64,000 nt of DNA, from assembly GCF_023923205.1 (NCBI RefSeq), contig NZ_CP099490.1, forward strand, positions 3,707,309 to 3,771,308, given 5' to 3'. Of the stretch, positions 26,309 to 35,205 are shown in pieces (position 1 is the stretch's first letter; the number at the start of each line of letters is the position of its first letter). The DNA comes from Ornithinimicrobium cryptoxanthini (GTDB lineage: Bacteria; Actinomycetota; Actinomycetes; Actinomycetales; Dermatophilaceae). The notes under the pieces are model-generated. The model worked only from the letters and a program-made list of their open reading frames with translations, was not told where the DNA came from and did no database searches. Both the position numbers and the translations under genes were made by a program.

Positions 26309-28573
26309 CTAGTCCCCAGCGTGCTCGACCAGCGGCACGAGATAGGCCGCGAGCGGCTCGGTGAGCACCTGGGCGAAGGTGCCGGTGATGTGCGAACCCT
26401 GCCGATAGGTCAGCACATTGCGATAGACGCCGACGCACCTGCCGCCGGGACAGACCCACGGGTCCATGTCGACGAACTGGGCACCGTCCACCTCGTCGAC
26501 CGCCGCCTGCAGGACCGTGGACCCGGCCGACGTCGCCAGGTCCCAGCTGCACACCGAGGGATCGTCACGGTGGTCGTCGACGCAGGCATAGACCGGGGCG
26601 ACGTCCCCTGGCTGCGGGGTGTCGGACAGCGCGATCACCTGGACACCGGCGTCCTCCAGGGCACTCCAGTAGCGCACGTAACCGTCGGTGAGCCCCTCCC
26701 GCGAGGCGTCGTCGGGGTCGGCGGCGTCGCCGGGCAGGCCGCGGCTCATCACGCTGGAGGTGATGATCGCAGCGGGGCGCTCGGGCCCGGTCAACCGCTC
26801 GAGGACGTCGCGTCCCCAGTCACGACACGTGGTGTATTCGGCGCCCTCGGCGGTGATCTGCATCGAGTCGGCGAACGGGCAGCCTGACTTGGTGTAGCTG
26901 CGCACCAGCCAACCGTTCTCCTCAGCAATCGCATCGATCGCCGGGAGCCACTGGGCCACCTTGGAGTCGCCGACCACCGCGACGACCACCGACCCGTCGG
27001 GGTCGCCGGACTCGCACGGGCTCGACGTGGTGTCCTCGGCGTCGAGCTGGCAGCCCGCGTCATAGATCGACGGGACGTCGCGGACGGCGTCCAGCGGGTC
27101 TGGTGTCAGCGTGTCGAAGAACGGCTCGTCACCGGCCTGCTCGGCCTCCGGCAGGGGCAGACCCACGGCCTGCCCGCCCGGACCCTGCGTGCTCGCAGCG
27201 CTGTCGTCGGGGACACCGGTGGCGGCACTGTTGTCGGTCGAGGCGCTGCGGTCGGTGGTCCAACCGGCGCCGGTGGCCCTGCCGGTGCCCGCGTTCTGGG
27301 CCGTCGCGGCCCCGGTGAGCAGGAGGCCGGCGACCAACGAGACCAGCGTGAAGTTGAACCCGACGGAGAGGGCATACCTCGGCTTCACGTTCAGCGCCCT
27401 CGCGTGCCTGATCGGGCTCTCCACCCACCGGTAGGACAACCAGGAGGGCACTACCGAGGCCGCCACGACCAGGAGACCGATCGGCACCGAGGGAGCGCCG
27501 AACTGCCACTCCCAGAAGCGCAGGAGCGGCCAGTGCCACAGATAGAGCGAGTAGGAGAGTCCACCGATCCAGACCATCGGGGCGGTGCCCAGCAGCACGG
27601 ACGGCGACCACCGCGTGTGGGTGAACCCACCCACGATCACCGCCGCGGTCCCGAGCACGGGCAACAACGCGGCATACCCGGGCCAGGGGGTGGAGGTGTC
27701 CACCAGGAACCCGCTGGCCACCACGGCGACCACGCCGGTCCACGCGAGCGCGGCGCCCCACCCCGGTGACCACCGGGTCCAGGCGCCGGCGCCCAGCGCG
27801 ACCAGGGCACCGGCGCCCAGCTCCCACAGCCGGGTCGGCGTGATGAAGAAGGCCTCGCTGGGTCGCAGCGCCGTGTAGACGACGGAGAACACGAGCGAGG
27901 GCAGGACGATCATGGCCAGCAGCCCGATCGCCAGCTGACGACGCTGCGGGACCACGATCTGCCCGGCGGGCAGACCCTGCCGCCCGGCGGCCCGGTGCGC
28001 CCGACGTCGCAGGACCGCGAGAAGGACCAGGATGATGACCGGCCAGATCAGATAGAACTGCTCCTCGACCGCAAGCGACCAGTAGTGCAGCACCGGTGAC
28101 GGCTCGACGTCCTCGGCCAGGTAGTCCACCGAGCGGGCCGCGAACACCCAGTTCACGACATACACCGCGGCCCCCACGATGTCCCCGCCGATCTGTTGCC
28201 ACTGGACCCGGCTCGTCAGCAGCCACGACCCGATGGTGGTGACCACCAGGACCAGTCCGGCGGCCGGCAGCAGACGCTTGGCGCGCCGCCCGTAGAACCC
28301 CATCAGGGACAGTCGGCCGGTCGACTCCACCTCACGCAGCAGCTGGTTGGTGATCACGAAGCCGGACACCACGAAGAAGACATCCACGCCCACGAAGCCA
28401 CCGGACACGGAGACAACGCCCGCGTGATAGACCAGCACCAGGAGCACCGCGATGGCGCGCAGGCCCTCCACGTCACCACGGAACCGCGAGCCACCGGGGG
28501 TCGTCCTCACCGGCGCGCCTCCCGCGGGAGAGGACGGCGGCACGGCCTCAGCGGCAGTCAGGGGGTGCGACAC
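26309..28573 (-). CDS. Acyltransferase family 3 / SGNH domain protein (OafA type)
   Basis: 754-residue membrane enzyme predicted to O-acylate an envelope polysaccharide. Residues 31-420 form the acyltransferase-3 domain with about ten helices; FRGDVEGLRAIAVLLVLVYHAG contains the likely catalytic His (about 50), followed by GGFVGVDVFFVVSGFVI. A periplasm-facing SGNH-like domain follows (about 480-754). In it the usual GDSH is GDSK (near 535) and the C-terminal D-x-x-H is replaced by QGSH in TYRQGSHIT, so activity of this domain may be altered. The gene is alone, with 143 bp to the next gene. Confidence 0.87.
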   Translation of the reverse strand: MSHPLTAAEAVPPSSPAGGAPVRTTPGGSRFRGDVEGLRAIAVLLVLVYHAGVVSVSGGFVGVDVFFVVSGFVITNQLLREVESTGRLSLMGFYGRRAKRLLPAAGLVLVVTTIGSWLLTSRVQWQQIGGDIVGAAVYVVNWVFAARSVDYLAEDVEPSPVLHYWSLAVEEQFYLIWPVIILVLLAVLRRRAHRAAGRQGLPAGQIVVPQRRQLAIGLLAMIVLPSLVFSVVYTALRPSEAFFITPTRLWELGAGALVALGAGAWTRWSPGWGAALAWTGVVAVVASGFLVDTSTPWPGYAALLPVLGTAAVIVGGFTHTRWSPSVLLGTAPMVWIGGLSYSLYLWHWPLLRFWEWQFGAPSVPIGLLVVAASVVPSWLSYRWVESPIRHARALNVKPRYALSVGFNFTLVSLVAGLLLTGAATAQNAGTGRATGAGWTTDRSASTDNSAATGVPDDSAASTQGPGGQAVGLPLPEAEQAGDEPFFDTLTPDPLDAVRDVPSIYDAGCQLDAEDTTSSPCESGDPDGSVVVAVVGDSKVAQWLPAIDAIAEENGWLVRSYTKSGCPFADSMQITAEGAEYTTCRDWGRDVLERLTGPERPAAIITSSVMSRGLPGDAADPDDASREGLTDGYVRYWSALEDAGVQVIALSDTPQPGDVAPVYACVDDHRDDPSVCSWDLATSAGSTVLQAAVDEVDGAQFVDMDPWVCPGGRCVGVYRNVLTYRQGSHITGTFAQVLTEPLAAYLVPLVEHAGD

Positions 28574-28716
28574 GTGGCGGATGACCCTCAGCTAGGGAAC
28601 AGAATCTTCTCGCGGGCACCGGGCCCGTCCCACGGCGGTGCCGAAGGCGTCGCCCATCGTCTCACGGACCTGGGTCCGCCTCGCAGACGGCGGGGGTCGT
28701 ATGCCGTGCGGTCGCG

Positions 28717-30936
28717 TCAGCGCCCGACGGTCCCCAGGATCGCGTCCCGGTAGGTCTGGGCCGCCGGTTCGGCGGCGAAGAGTTCAAGCACCTCGCGTCG
28801 CGCGCGATCTGCCGCTGCCTGCCAGTGCTCGGGGTCCGCCAGCGCGGTGAGGCGCGCGTCCGCCTCGTCGAGGTCGGCCACGACCCACTCGGCCGGGAAG
28901 AGACTGCGCGCCCCTCCGCGGCGGGCGACGAGCGGCCAGTCGCGCACCACCGGGACGGCTCCGCTTGCCGCGCCCTCGATCAGGCCCAGGTGCCAGCCCT
29001 CGCGGATGCTGCTCGACAAGATGATGCCCACCTGTGCCAGCTCGCCCGCCACGTCGGACGTCGGTCCCACCACGGTGATCCGCTCGCGCAGGTGCGGCTG
29101 CTCCATCCGCGCCAGGACCTGCTCGAAGTAGGTGCGGGTCGCGGCATACGGCTCCACACCGGGAGGCGCGCCGATCAGCACCAGCCGACGTCGCTCGTCG
29201 CGCTCCAGCAGATCCAGAGCCCAGGCGGGGTCCTTGGGCGCGCGGCCCCACCCGACCATGCCGATCGTGAAGCGGGTGGAGGGGTCCCTGGGGCGGTGCC
29301 AGTCCGGCAGGTCGGGGCGGTGCGGGCGCACGGTCATCCCTTCCGGTGCCCCGGTGCCCGCGGTCAGCTCGCGATAGATCGACATCATGCCGTCGTTGGA
29401 GACCATGACCTCATCGACCGTGCGCCAGTCCACCAGGTGGAGCCAGGGGTCGAGCAGGTCGAGACTGTGGGCGCGCAGGACCAGGCGCACACCAGGTGGT
29501 CGCACCTGACTGGCCCACATGGCGCCCGCATCGACCCAGTCACTGACCACGACGTCAGCCGCGCTCATCAGCTGCCACAGGGTCTGCAGTCCGCGAAGTC
29601 CCGTCCGCAGGCGCCGCGTCCGGACCGGGTCGTTGCGCCAGAGGCCCTCGGCGATGTCGATGTGCCCGCGGCGCAGACCGGTGAGGAGCTCGAGGTCGTC
29701 GGGTGAGGGACGGCGCTGCCGCAGCAGCTGGACCTGCCGCGGCAGGTCGGGCGCCGAGACCTCTGCCGTGGATCCCAGCGAGTCCACCATGTCCTGGTGG
29801 AACGCGCCGTAGGACCCGGGCAGGATCAACACCCGCGGCCGCCCGTCTGACGTGGGTTCGGACTCGGCCGCTGCCGGCCCGCCGACCGGCCCGGCACCAC
29901 GCAGGACTCCAGCCACCCGGCTGGTGGTGAAGGGCTCGAGGAAGGAGGCGGCGTCCCCGGCGATCGGTGACCCGTCGAGCGCCGCATGCCGTGACCGGTG
30001 CAGCAGCAGGCTGAGCCCGTCGTGGGCACGGGCCACGGCGCGGTGTCGGGCACCGATGTCCGCGGCCTCGTCGGCCGCTCGGAAGCTCGCCCGCACCGCG
30101 TGCTCGAGCTCGGCCTCGTCCGGCACCCGGCTGCCCGAGACCAGGGCGGCCGACGCGGCCGGGCTCGCGAACAGGTCGGCGACCTGGGGGGCGGCCCGGT
30201 TGACCAGGGGGACGAGCACCGTCTCGACCACGGCGGCAGAGATGCCGGCGGGCAGGAGGGTCGGCACCTTGCGGGTCACGACCTCGGTCCGCGCCACCAG
30301 GTCCCGGCTGAGGAGCTCCGGCACCGCGACCATCGTCCCGACCGTCTCGGCGAGCGTCTCGAGCACCGGGAAGACGTCGTCGGCGTCTGCGCCGAGCGCG
30401 GCCTCCAGGTCCGACACCGCCTGCTCCCAGTGCTCGAGCGTGGCCAGCACCGCGGGCCCCAGGTCCGCACCCAGCACCGGCACCCCGCGGGCCAGGTCAG
30501 GAGCCGCCTGCAGGGCTGCTCCGGTCTCAGCGTCCAGCACGAGCAGCAGCTCGCTGCCGCGCACATCGCCGGCGAGCGCCCGGTCGGACTTCAGCGCCCA
30601 GAGCCAGCCCGGGTCGACACCCCGACGACGGGCCGCCACCGACGACTTGGCCCGGGCGCCGGCGGTGCGCAGGAGGGCCCCACGCGCGGTGCTCGCGCCG
30701 GAGGCGGTGCCGCTCTGCGGGCGCGCGCCCGCGCCTCCGACCAGGCCGCCGCGCGCCCACCACCGGGTGCGCCGACCCGGTGCCTCACCGGCCCAGAGCA
30801 CCACCTCCAGGGTATCCGCTCCGGTCCACGGGCGCTCGGAGGGCACCGCGTCGAACCACCGCGTGAGCAGCACGACCCGTGGTCGCTCTGCCGCGCGCCC
30901 GGCACCCTGGCTACCTGCGGTCACGCGCCACATCAT
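28717..30936 (-). CDS. Large glycosyltransferase, GT4-like C-terminal domain
   Basis: About 739 residues. The C-terminal 330 residues are a GT-B glycosyltransferase: VLILPGSYGAFHQDMVDSL, VVVSDWVDAGAMWAS, FTIGMVGWGRAPKDPAWALD and a GT4-type SSSIREGWHLGLIEGAASG. The N-terminal 370 residues begin with a short alpha/beta region (RVVLLTRWFDAVPSERPW) and are otherwise helical and unassigned. The start is uncertain: ATGs at 30936 and 30933 and a GTG at 30924 are close together without a clear ribosome-binding site. A TATGAT stretch overlapping the ATGs raises the possibility of a leaderless mRNA. Divergent from the CWB2 gene. Confidence 0.78.
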   Translation of the reverse strand: MMWRVTAGSQGAGRAAERPRVVLLTRWFDAVPSERPWTGADTLEVVLWAGEAPGRRTRWWARGGLVGGAGARPQSGTASGASTARGALLRTAGARAKSSVAARRRGVDPGWLWALKSDRALAGDVRGSELLLVLDAETGAALQAAPDLARGVPVLGADLGPAVLATLEHWEQAVSDLEAALGADADDVFPVLETLAETVGTMVAVPELLSRDLVARTEVVTRKVPTLLPAGISAAVVETVLVPLVNRAAPQVADLFASPAASAALVSGSRVPDEAELEHAVRASFRAADEAADIGARHRAVARAHDGLSLLLHRSRHAALDGSPIAGDAASFLEPFTTSRVAGVLRGAGPVGGPAAAESEPTSDGRPRVLILPGSYGAFHQDMVDSLGSTAEVSAPDLPRQVQLLRQRRPSPDDLELLTGLRRGHIDIAEGLWRNDPVRTRRLRTGLRGLQTLWQLMSAADVVVSDWVDAGAMWASQVRPPGVRLVLRAHSLDLLDPWLHLVDWRTVDEVMVSNDGMMSIYRELTAGTGAPEGMTVRPHRPDLPDWHRPRDPSTRFTIGMVGWGRAPKDPAWALDLLERDERRRLVLIGAPPGVEPYAATRTYFEQVLARMEQPHLRERITVVGPTSDVAGELAQVGIILSSSIREGWHLGLIEGAASGAVPVVRDWPLVARRGGARSLFPAEWVVADLDEADARLTALADPEHWQAAADRARREVLELFAAEPAAQTYRDAILGTVGR

Positions 30937-31090
30937 AGGGGGCAGCCCCACCCGGTGAGCCGCCCCAGAACTCGTCGTGGCCAGGACACGGAGCGCAACG
31001 CGTCCAACATCGGTGCAACCTTCTGGCACTCCGGTAGCGTTTCACTCTGCAGACCTGGGCAGGACCCATCCAGCAGCGGGGAGAGATCAC

Positions 31091-32608
31091 GTGACCACCA
31101 GAGTGACGACACGGTGGGGAGTTGCAGCACTGGCAGGTGCGGCGGTCGTGCTGAGCCTCGCCTCAGGGCCGGCCGGCACCACCCCCTTGCCCGCCGACGA
31201 GATGTCTCCACTGGAGACGGCGCAACCCGTGGCATGGACCGGCGGCCTGGGCGGGCAGGCACCGTGTCCGGAGGGACGCACCCGCAGTGCCACCCTGATG
31301 ACCGAGGGCTTTGGCAGCGGGATCCCCAACAACGCCTTCAACAACGGCTGGGCCACCGTCGCCGGCTCGGTGGACGGCCGGGCCGCCCGCTCCGTGGTGA
31401 ACTCGTCGGACAGCGAGGACTGGTTCTTCACCGACTGGGCCATCGGCTCCCCCGGCACCCAGACCATGCTCGCCTTCACCTCCCGCGGCAACGTGTCCTC
31501 GTCGAGCTACTCCCGGGCCGACGTCAACTCGGTGTCGCTGCACGCGGCCGCCAACACCACCAGCTGGCGCGGCAAGGTCTTTGACGTCACGGCCGCGACC
31601 CACGACGAGGACGGCCGGCTCGGCACCTGGTTCCAGCACCGCTCCCAGGCCGGCGCCAGCCAGTGGTGGGAGGTCGACAACATCCAGATCTACGCCTGTC
31701 GGGCTGCAGCCGTCAGCCGGATCCAGGGCGCTGACCGCTTCGCGACCTCGGCTGCGATCGCGGCGACCTATCCGGTCGGTCCCGACGTCGCCTACCTCGC
31801 CAACGGCCGGGGCTTCGCCGACGCCTTGGCCGGCTCCGCCCTGGCCGCCAAGGCGGACGCACCGATCCTGCTGGTCGAGCGGGACTCCATCCCGGCCTCG
31901 GTCGCCGCGGAGCTCGACCGGCTGGACCCCGCCAGCATCGTGGTCTTCGGTGGTCCCAGCTCGGTCAGTGACACCGTCCTGACCCAGGCGGCCGGCTACA
32001 CCGGCGGCGAGGTGACCCGGCTCGCCGGCGACAACCGCTATGCCACCTCGGCCGCGATCGCCGACACCTATCCCGCCGGCATCAGCACTGTCTATATCGC
32101 CAGCGGCACCGGCTATGCCGATGCTCTCTCCGGCGGCGCCTCGGCCGGTCGCAACGCCCGCCCCATGCTGCTCACGGACCCCACGTCACTGCCGCCGGAG
32201 ACGCGCGCCGCCCTGGCGGCGCTCGAGCCGGGGAGCCTGGTCATCCTCGGCGGCCCCAGCTCGGTGTCGGACACCGTGGCCGCCCAGCTGGCGGCCTACA
32301 CCACCGGTGGGGTGTCGCGCATCGCCGGCGCCGACCGCTACGACACCTCCGCGCGGATCGCCCGCACGTTCCCGCTCGAGCGGGACCGCGTCTTCGTCGC
32401 CACCGGCACCTCCTTCCCGGACGCGCTGTCCGGTTCGGCGCTGGCCGGCAAGGAGGCCACCCCGGTGGTGCTCACCAGGCCGAGCAACCTGCCGTCCCAG
32501 GCACGAAGCGCCATCGACCGGCTCACCCCGGCGTCCGGCGTGGTCCTCGGCGGCGCCGGCTCGGTCCAGTCCATCGTCCTCGACCAACTCGGCCAGCACG
32601 TCGGCTGA
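31091..32608 (+). CDS. Exported protein with three CWB2 cell-wall-binding repeats
   Basis: 505 residues. The N-terminal signal peptide is TTRWGVAALAGAAVVLSLASG. Residues 50-200 look like a beta-sandwich of the choice-of-anchor/adhesin type (LMTEGFGSGIPNNAFNNGW; QWWEVDNIQIYAC). Three CWB2 repeats follow (starting near 209, 303 and 397), each with a (I/L)xGxxRxxTSAxIA signature and an ALxGSALA-like segment. In clostridia CWB2 repeats bind an anionic secondary wall polymer. The GTG at 31091 has GGGGAGAG upstream. It is first in a run of closely spaced genes that continues with the Mau-like cassette; 12 bp separate it from the next gene. Confidence 0.88.
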   Translation: MTTRVTTRWGVAALAGAAVVLSLASGPAGTTPLPADEMSPLETAQPVAWTGGLGGQAPCPEGRTRSATLMTEGFGSGIPNNAFNNGWATVAGSVDGRAARSVVNSSDSEDWFFTDWAIGSPGTQTMLAFTSRGNVSSSSYSRADVNSVSLHAAANTTSWRGKVFDVTAATHDEDGRLGTWFQHRSQAGASQWWEVDNIQIYACRAAAVSRIQGADRFATSAAIAATYPVGPDVAYLANGRGFADALAGSALAAKADAPILLVERDSIPASVAAELDRLDPASIVVFGGPSSVSDTVLTQAAGYTGGEVTRLAGDNRYATSAAIADTYPAGISTVYIASGTGYADALSGGASAGRNARPMLLTDPTSLPPETRAALAALEPGSLVILGGPSSVSDTVAAQLAAYTTGGVSRIAGADRYDTSARIARTFPLERDRVFVATGTSFPDALSGSALAGKEATPVVLTRPSNLPSQARSAIDRLTPASGVVLGGAGSVQSIVLDQLGQHVG

Positions 32609-32620
32609 CCAGGAGATCCC

Positions 32621-33304
32621 ATGCGCACCACACGACGACTGATCAACGGGGAGACCCTCGTGCTCGACGTGCCCGACGCCGAGACCATGCCCCCGGCCAC
32701 GGCCATCAGCGTGCTGGCCCAGGACGGCCTGGAGCTCGAGGTCAACAGCGGTGGTTCCGACCACCTGGAGCACTACCTCGCGGTGAGCGGAAGCACGCTC
32801 ACCGGCGAGATCCAGCTGCGCAACGGCGTCACGCTGCGCCACGGACGCTATGGCGGCGACCCGGCTCAGGGGATGGCCTTCTCGGTCCGGGTCGGTGACC
32901 ACGAGATCTTCGGCTTCACCGTGCCAACCCTCGACCTGGAGGGGCTGAGTGCCCTGCTCTCGCAGGTCGAGTTCACCGCCCACGCCGACGGCGCGGTCCT
33001 CACGCCGGGCGGCTCGGTGACCTGGTCGGACTACCGCACCCACGACGTCGCCCAGGTGGTCCACCTGGCCCAGGGTCGCCGAGCACTGCTCGATGTCCGG
33101 CGCACCCGCACCGGCGTCACGCGCCCCTCCGGCCCCGGCCTGGACGTGCGCGGCGGGCGGCTGAGCCGCTCGGCCGAGGACGAGCGGGCCCACTACGCCG
33201 TGCTCGAGGCCGCGGCCTTCGTCGTCTACGGCATCCCCGGCACCGCGGAGGACGTCGACGCCCTAGCCACCTCACTGAGCCAGGTCACGGCGGAGCTGGC
33301 ATGA
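32621..33304 (+). CDS. Unknown protein of the Mau-like cassette
   Basis: 227 residues, no recognised family. No signal peptide or membrane segment is seen. The sequence looks beta-rich with long hydrophilic strands (GSTLTGEIQLRNGVTLRHGR; SVRVGDHEIFGFTVPTLDLE) and ends in a helix (PGTAEDVDALATSLSQVTAE). AGGAG lies seven bases before the ATG. Its stop overlaps the start of the MauE-like gene (ATGA), so it belongs to the same operon. A chaperone, modifying enzyme or assembly factor for the exported Cys-rich product is possible, but nothing in the sequence shows it. Confidence 0.78.
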   Translation: MRTTRRLINGETLVLDVPDAETMPPATAISVLAQDGLELEVNSGGSDHLEHYLAVSGSTLTGEIQLRNGVTLRHGRYGGDPAQGMAFSVRVGDHEIFGFTVPTLDLEGLSALLSQVEFTAHADGAVLTPGGSVTWSDYRTHDVAQVVHLAQGRRALLDVRRTRTGVTRPSGPGLDVRGGRLSRSAEDERAHYAVLEAAAFVVYGIPGTAEDVDALATSLSQVTAELA

Positions 33305-33888
33305 GCATCCTGTCCCCCGCCCTGCTCGGCGCCGTCGGCCTGGTCCTGCTGGCCGCCGCCGTGGGCCACCTGCGCGACCCTGGCTCCCTGCGCCGCGGGC
33401 TGCGCGCTCACGGCGTGCTGCCCGACGGCACCCACCGCTTCGTCTCGGTCGTGCTGGGCCCGCTCGAGGCGGTCCTGGGTGCCGCGGCACTCGTGGCCGT
33501 CGTCACCGGACCGTCGCGCGCTGCCGCCCTGGCCGTGAGTATGCCGATCGCCGGACTCTTCCTGGCCCTCACCGGTTATCTGGCCCAGGTGCTGCGGGTC
33601 ACCGCTGGTCAGGTCGTGCCGTGCGCCTGCGGCCTGGGCGACACCCCGGTGGGCGGGCCCGCGGTCCTGCGCGGCGGCATACTCACCGCCATGGCGTTCG
33701 TCGGCGGTGCCACTGCCACCGGTTGGAGCGCCTCGGGCGCCCCTGCCGAGGAGGCCGTGGTGGCGCTGGCCGCAGCACTCGTGCTCGGGCTGGCCACCGC
33801 GCTGCTGCCCGCGGCCCGGGCGGTGCCGGACGCAGCGCTGCGGGCGTCGGCCACCGCCGGCAGCGCACACCACGGAGGTCATCGATGA
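33301..33888 (+). CDS. MauE-like membrane protein
   Basis: 195 residues with about four to five transmembrane helices (LLGAVGLVLLAAAVGHLRDP; VLGPLEAVLGAAALVAVV; AVSMPIAGLFLALTGYLAQV). A conserved-looking CxC pair occurs in VVPCACGLGDTPVGGP. This pattern matches MauE/DoxX-like proteins; MauE of methylotrophs is needed for disulfide formation in the methylamine dehydrogenase small subunit. It overlaps the genes on both sides (ATGA at each), indicating tight coupling with the MauD-like protein. It may transfer electrons or oxidising equivalents across the membrane. Confidence 0.8.
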   Translation: MSILSPALLGAVGLVLLAAAVGHLRDPGSLRRGLRAHGVLPDGTHRFVSVVLGPLEAVLGAAALVAVVTGPSRAAALAVSMPIAGLFLALTGYLAQVLRVTAGQVVPCACGLGDTPVGGPAVLRGGILTAMAFVGGATATGWSASGAPAEEAVVALAAALVLGLATALLPAARAVPDAALRASATAGSAHHGGHR

Positions 33889-34442
33889 GCTTCATGGAGT
33901 CCGCCGTCCTCCTGGCGTGGGTCGCGCTCGTGCTGCTGGCACTGGGGCTGGCCGGGCTGCTGCGCCAGGTGACCGTCCTGACCCGTGGTCAGGCTGGCGG
34001 CGCGGCACCGGCCGGTGGGAGCCCGCGAAGCACCCGCGACCTGGTCGGTTTCCGCCTGCCCGCCCACGGCGAGCTCGCGGCACTGGTCGAGCCTGGCGCC
34101 CACCGCACCGTCGTCGCCTTCGTCTCGCCCGGCTGCTCGTCGTGCGCGGTGACTCTCAGCGGCCTGGCCGACGTCGCGGACGTGCGCGCAGGTTCGGTCG
34201 CGCTCATCGCCGTCTCCACCGGGTCCTGCGAGCCCGCCCAGGACAACCTCGCCGGCGCCGGCCGGTGCATCGCGCAGGGCCGGGCGCTGCTGGAGCAGCT
34301 CCACGTGCCGGCCACCCCCTATCTCCTGGCGCTGGACGCCAGCAGCACCATCGTCGCGGCCACGCTGCCCGACCAGGATCTTGACCTGACCGCCTGGGTC
34401 CACCGGGCTCGCGGAGCACTCAACCTCACCGAGGAGCAGTGA
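33885..34442 (+). CDS. MauD-like thioredoxin-fold protein, membrane-anchored
   Basis: 185 residues. One N-terminal transmembrane helix (SAVLLAWVALVLLALGLAGLL) anchors an extracytoplasmic thioredoxin-like domain with the redox motif SPGCSSC and a cis-Pro region VPATPYLLALD. The layout matches MauD/TlpA/ResA-type thiol oxidoreductases. Two additional Cys (STGSCEP, GAGRC) may also take part. GGAGG lies six bases before the ATG at 33885, which overlaps the stop of the MauE-like gene. Adjacent MauE- and MauD-like proteins suggest a dedicated disulfide pathway for the Cys-rich protein encoded next. Confidence 0.82.
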   Translation: MSFMESAVLLAWVALVLLALGLAGLLRQVTVLTRGQAGGAAPAGGSPRSTRDLVGFRLPAHGELAALVEPGAHRTVVAFVSPGCSSCAVTLSGLADVADVRAGSVALIAVSTGSCEPAQDNLAGAGRCIAQGRALLEQLHVPATPYLLALDASSTIVAATLPDQDLDLTAWVHRARGALNLTEEQ

Positions 34443-34996
34443 TGACTGACACCAGCGCCACGACCACCGGCGCCGCCACCGGCGTGACCTTTGCCGACCT
34501 GCCGGTCACTGACGCGGGCCACCTGCGCAAGCGGCTGCGGCCCCGCCCCTCCCGCAGGACCTTCATGGGCTCGGTGCTGGGTGCGGGGGCGGCGGTCGGG
34601 CTGGGCTCACTGTTTCTGGTCAACAGGGCCGCGGACAGTGCCCAGGCGGCCTACTGGCAGGACTGGACGAGCACCAACACGGGGCCGTGCGACCCGGTGA
34701 CCGGCTATGCCCGGGGCCACACGGAGAGCGGCATCATGTGCGGGCCCTCCCCGATGTGCACCTCCCGGTCGTGCTGCTGGAAATATCGCAACGGCGCCGG
34801 CAACCTGGTCGGCTGGCACAAGAACGCGCCCGGCTCGACCGGCTACTACACGCACCGGCCTGACGACTGCTGGAACGGCACCTACGACTCCTGGCACTGG
34901 AAGTTCAGCGACGGCAACACCTATCGCTGCTCGGACGGCTGGACGTGCAGTGCCTCCGGCGCCTGCAGCAAGTCGATCTGCCCGTGGGCGATCTGA
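34442..34996 (+). CDS. Tat-exported Cys/Trp-rich protein, unknown function
   Basis: 184 residues. The N-terminus has a twin-arginine signal (SRRTFMGSV, followed by LGAGAAVGLGSLFLVNRA). The mature part of about 115 residues contains ten Cys and nine Trp, many Gly, Tyr and His, and no long hydrophobic stretch. Cys come in clusters (MCGPSPMC, SRSCCWK, YRCSDGWTC, SGACSKSICPW). The Tat signal, size, Cys content and MauE/MauD neighbours recall the methylamine dehydrogenase small subunit MauA, but I see no MauA sequence match and no large-subunit gene. GAGGAG precedes the ATG, which overlaps the upstream stop by one base. Confidence 0.8.
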   Translation: MTDTSATTTGAATGVTFADLPVTDAGHLRKRLRPRPSRRTFMGSVLGAGAAVGLGSLFLVNRAADSAQAAYWQDWTSTNTGPCDPVTGYARGHTESGIMCGPSPMCTSRSCCWKYRNGAGNLVGWHKNAPGSTGYYTHRPDDCWNGTYDSWHWKFSDGNTYRCSDGWTCSASGACSKSICPWAI

Positions 34997-35181
34997 GCAC
35001 TCCCGCCCAGGTCTCGCCACCGCGCCGCTGGATCGCTGACCCGCTCGCGCTGCTGGGACTGCTCGCACTGGGCTCGGTCGGGCTCGGCGCGCTCCAGCTC
35101 AGCGGCACCCCCGTCACCTGGCCGGTGCCCGCGCTCCTGGCCGTCGTGGCTGCGGGTCTGGCGCTGTCCGGCTCCACCTGA
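34984..35181 (+). CDS. Short membrane protein ending at an in-frame TGA
   Basis: 65 residues with two transmembrane helices (DPLALLGLLALGSVGLGALQ; VPALLAVVAAGLALSG). The GTG start at 34984 overlaps the upstream gene by 13 bp. The reading frame continues without a shift beyond the TGA at 35179-35181 into the next membrane-protein frame (35206-35763). The two may therefore be one gene cut by a nonsense codon, or two genes in the same frame. Confidence 0.6.
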   Translation: MGDLSTPAQVSPPRRWIADPLALLGLLALGSVGLGALQLSGTPVTWPVPALLAVVAAGLALSGST

Positions 35182-35205
35182 GGCCTCAACAGCGCCTGGG
35201 CGCTG

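Noticed and set aside
31717-32600. CWB2 repeats read as DNA-level tandem repeats
   Set aside because: The repeats are conserved at protein level but too diverged in DNA to be a recent tandem duplication.
34442-34996. Identification of the Cys/Trp-rich protein as MauA
   Set aside because: The Tat signal and Cys content fit, but the Cys spacing and Trp contexts of known MauA are not seen and no large-subunit gene is present.
35179-35181. TGA as a selenocysteine codon
   Set aside because: No SECIS-like hairpin was recognised directly after the codon and the surrounding sequence is a membrane-protein loop, not a redox motif.
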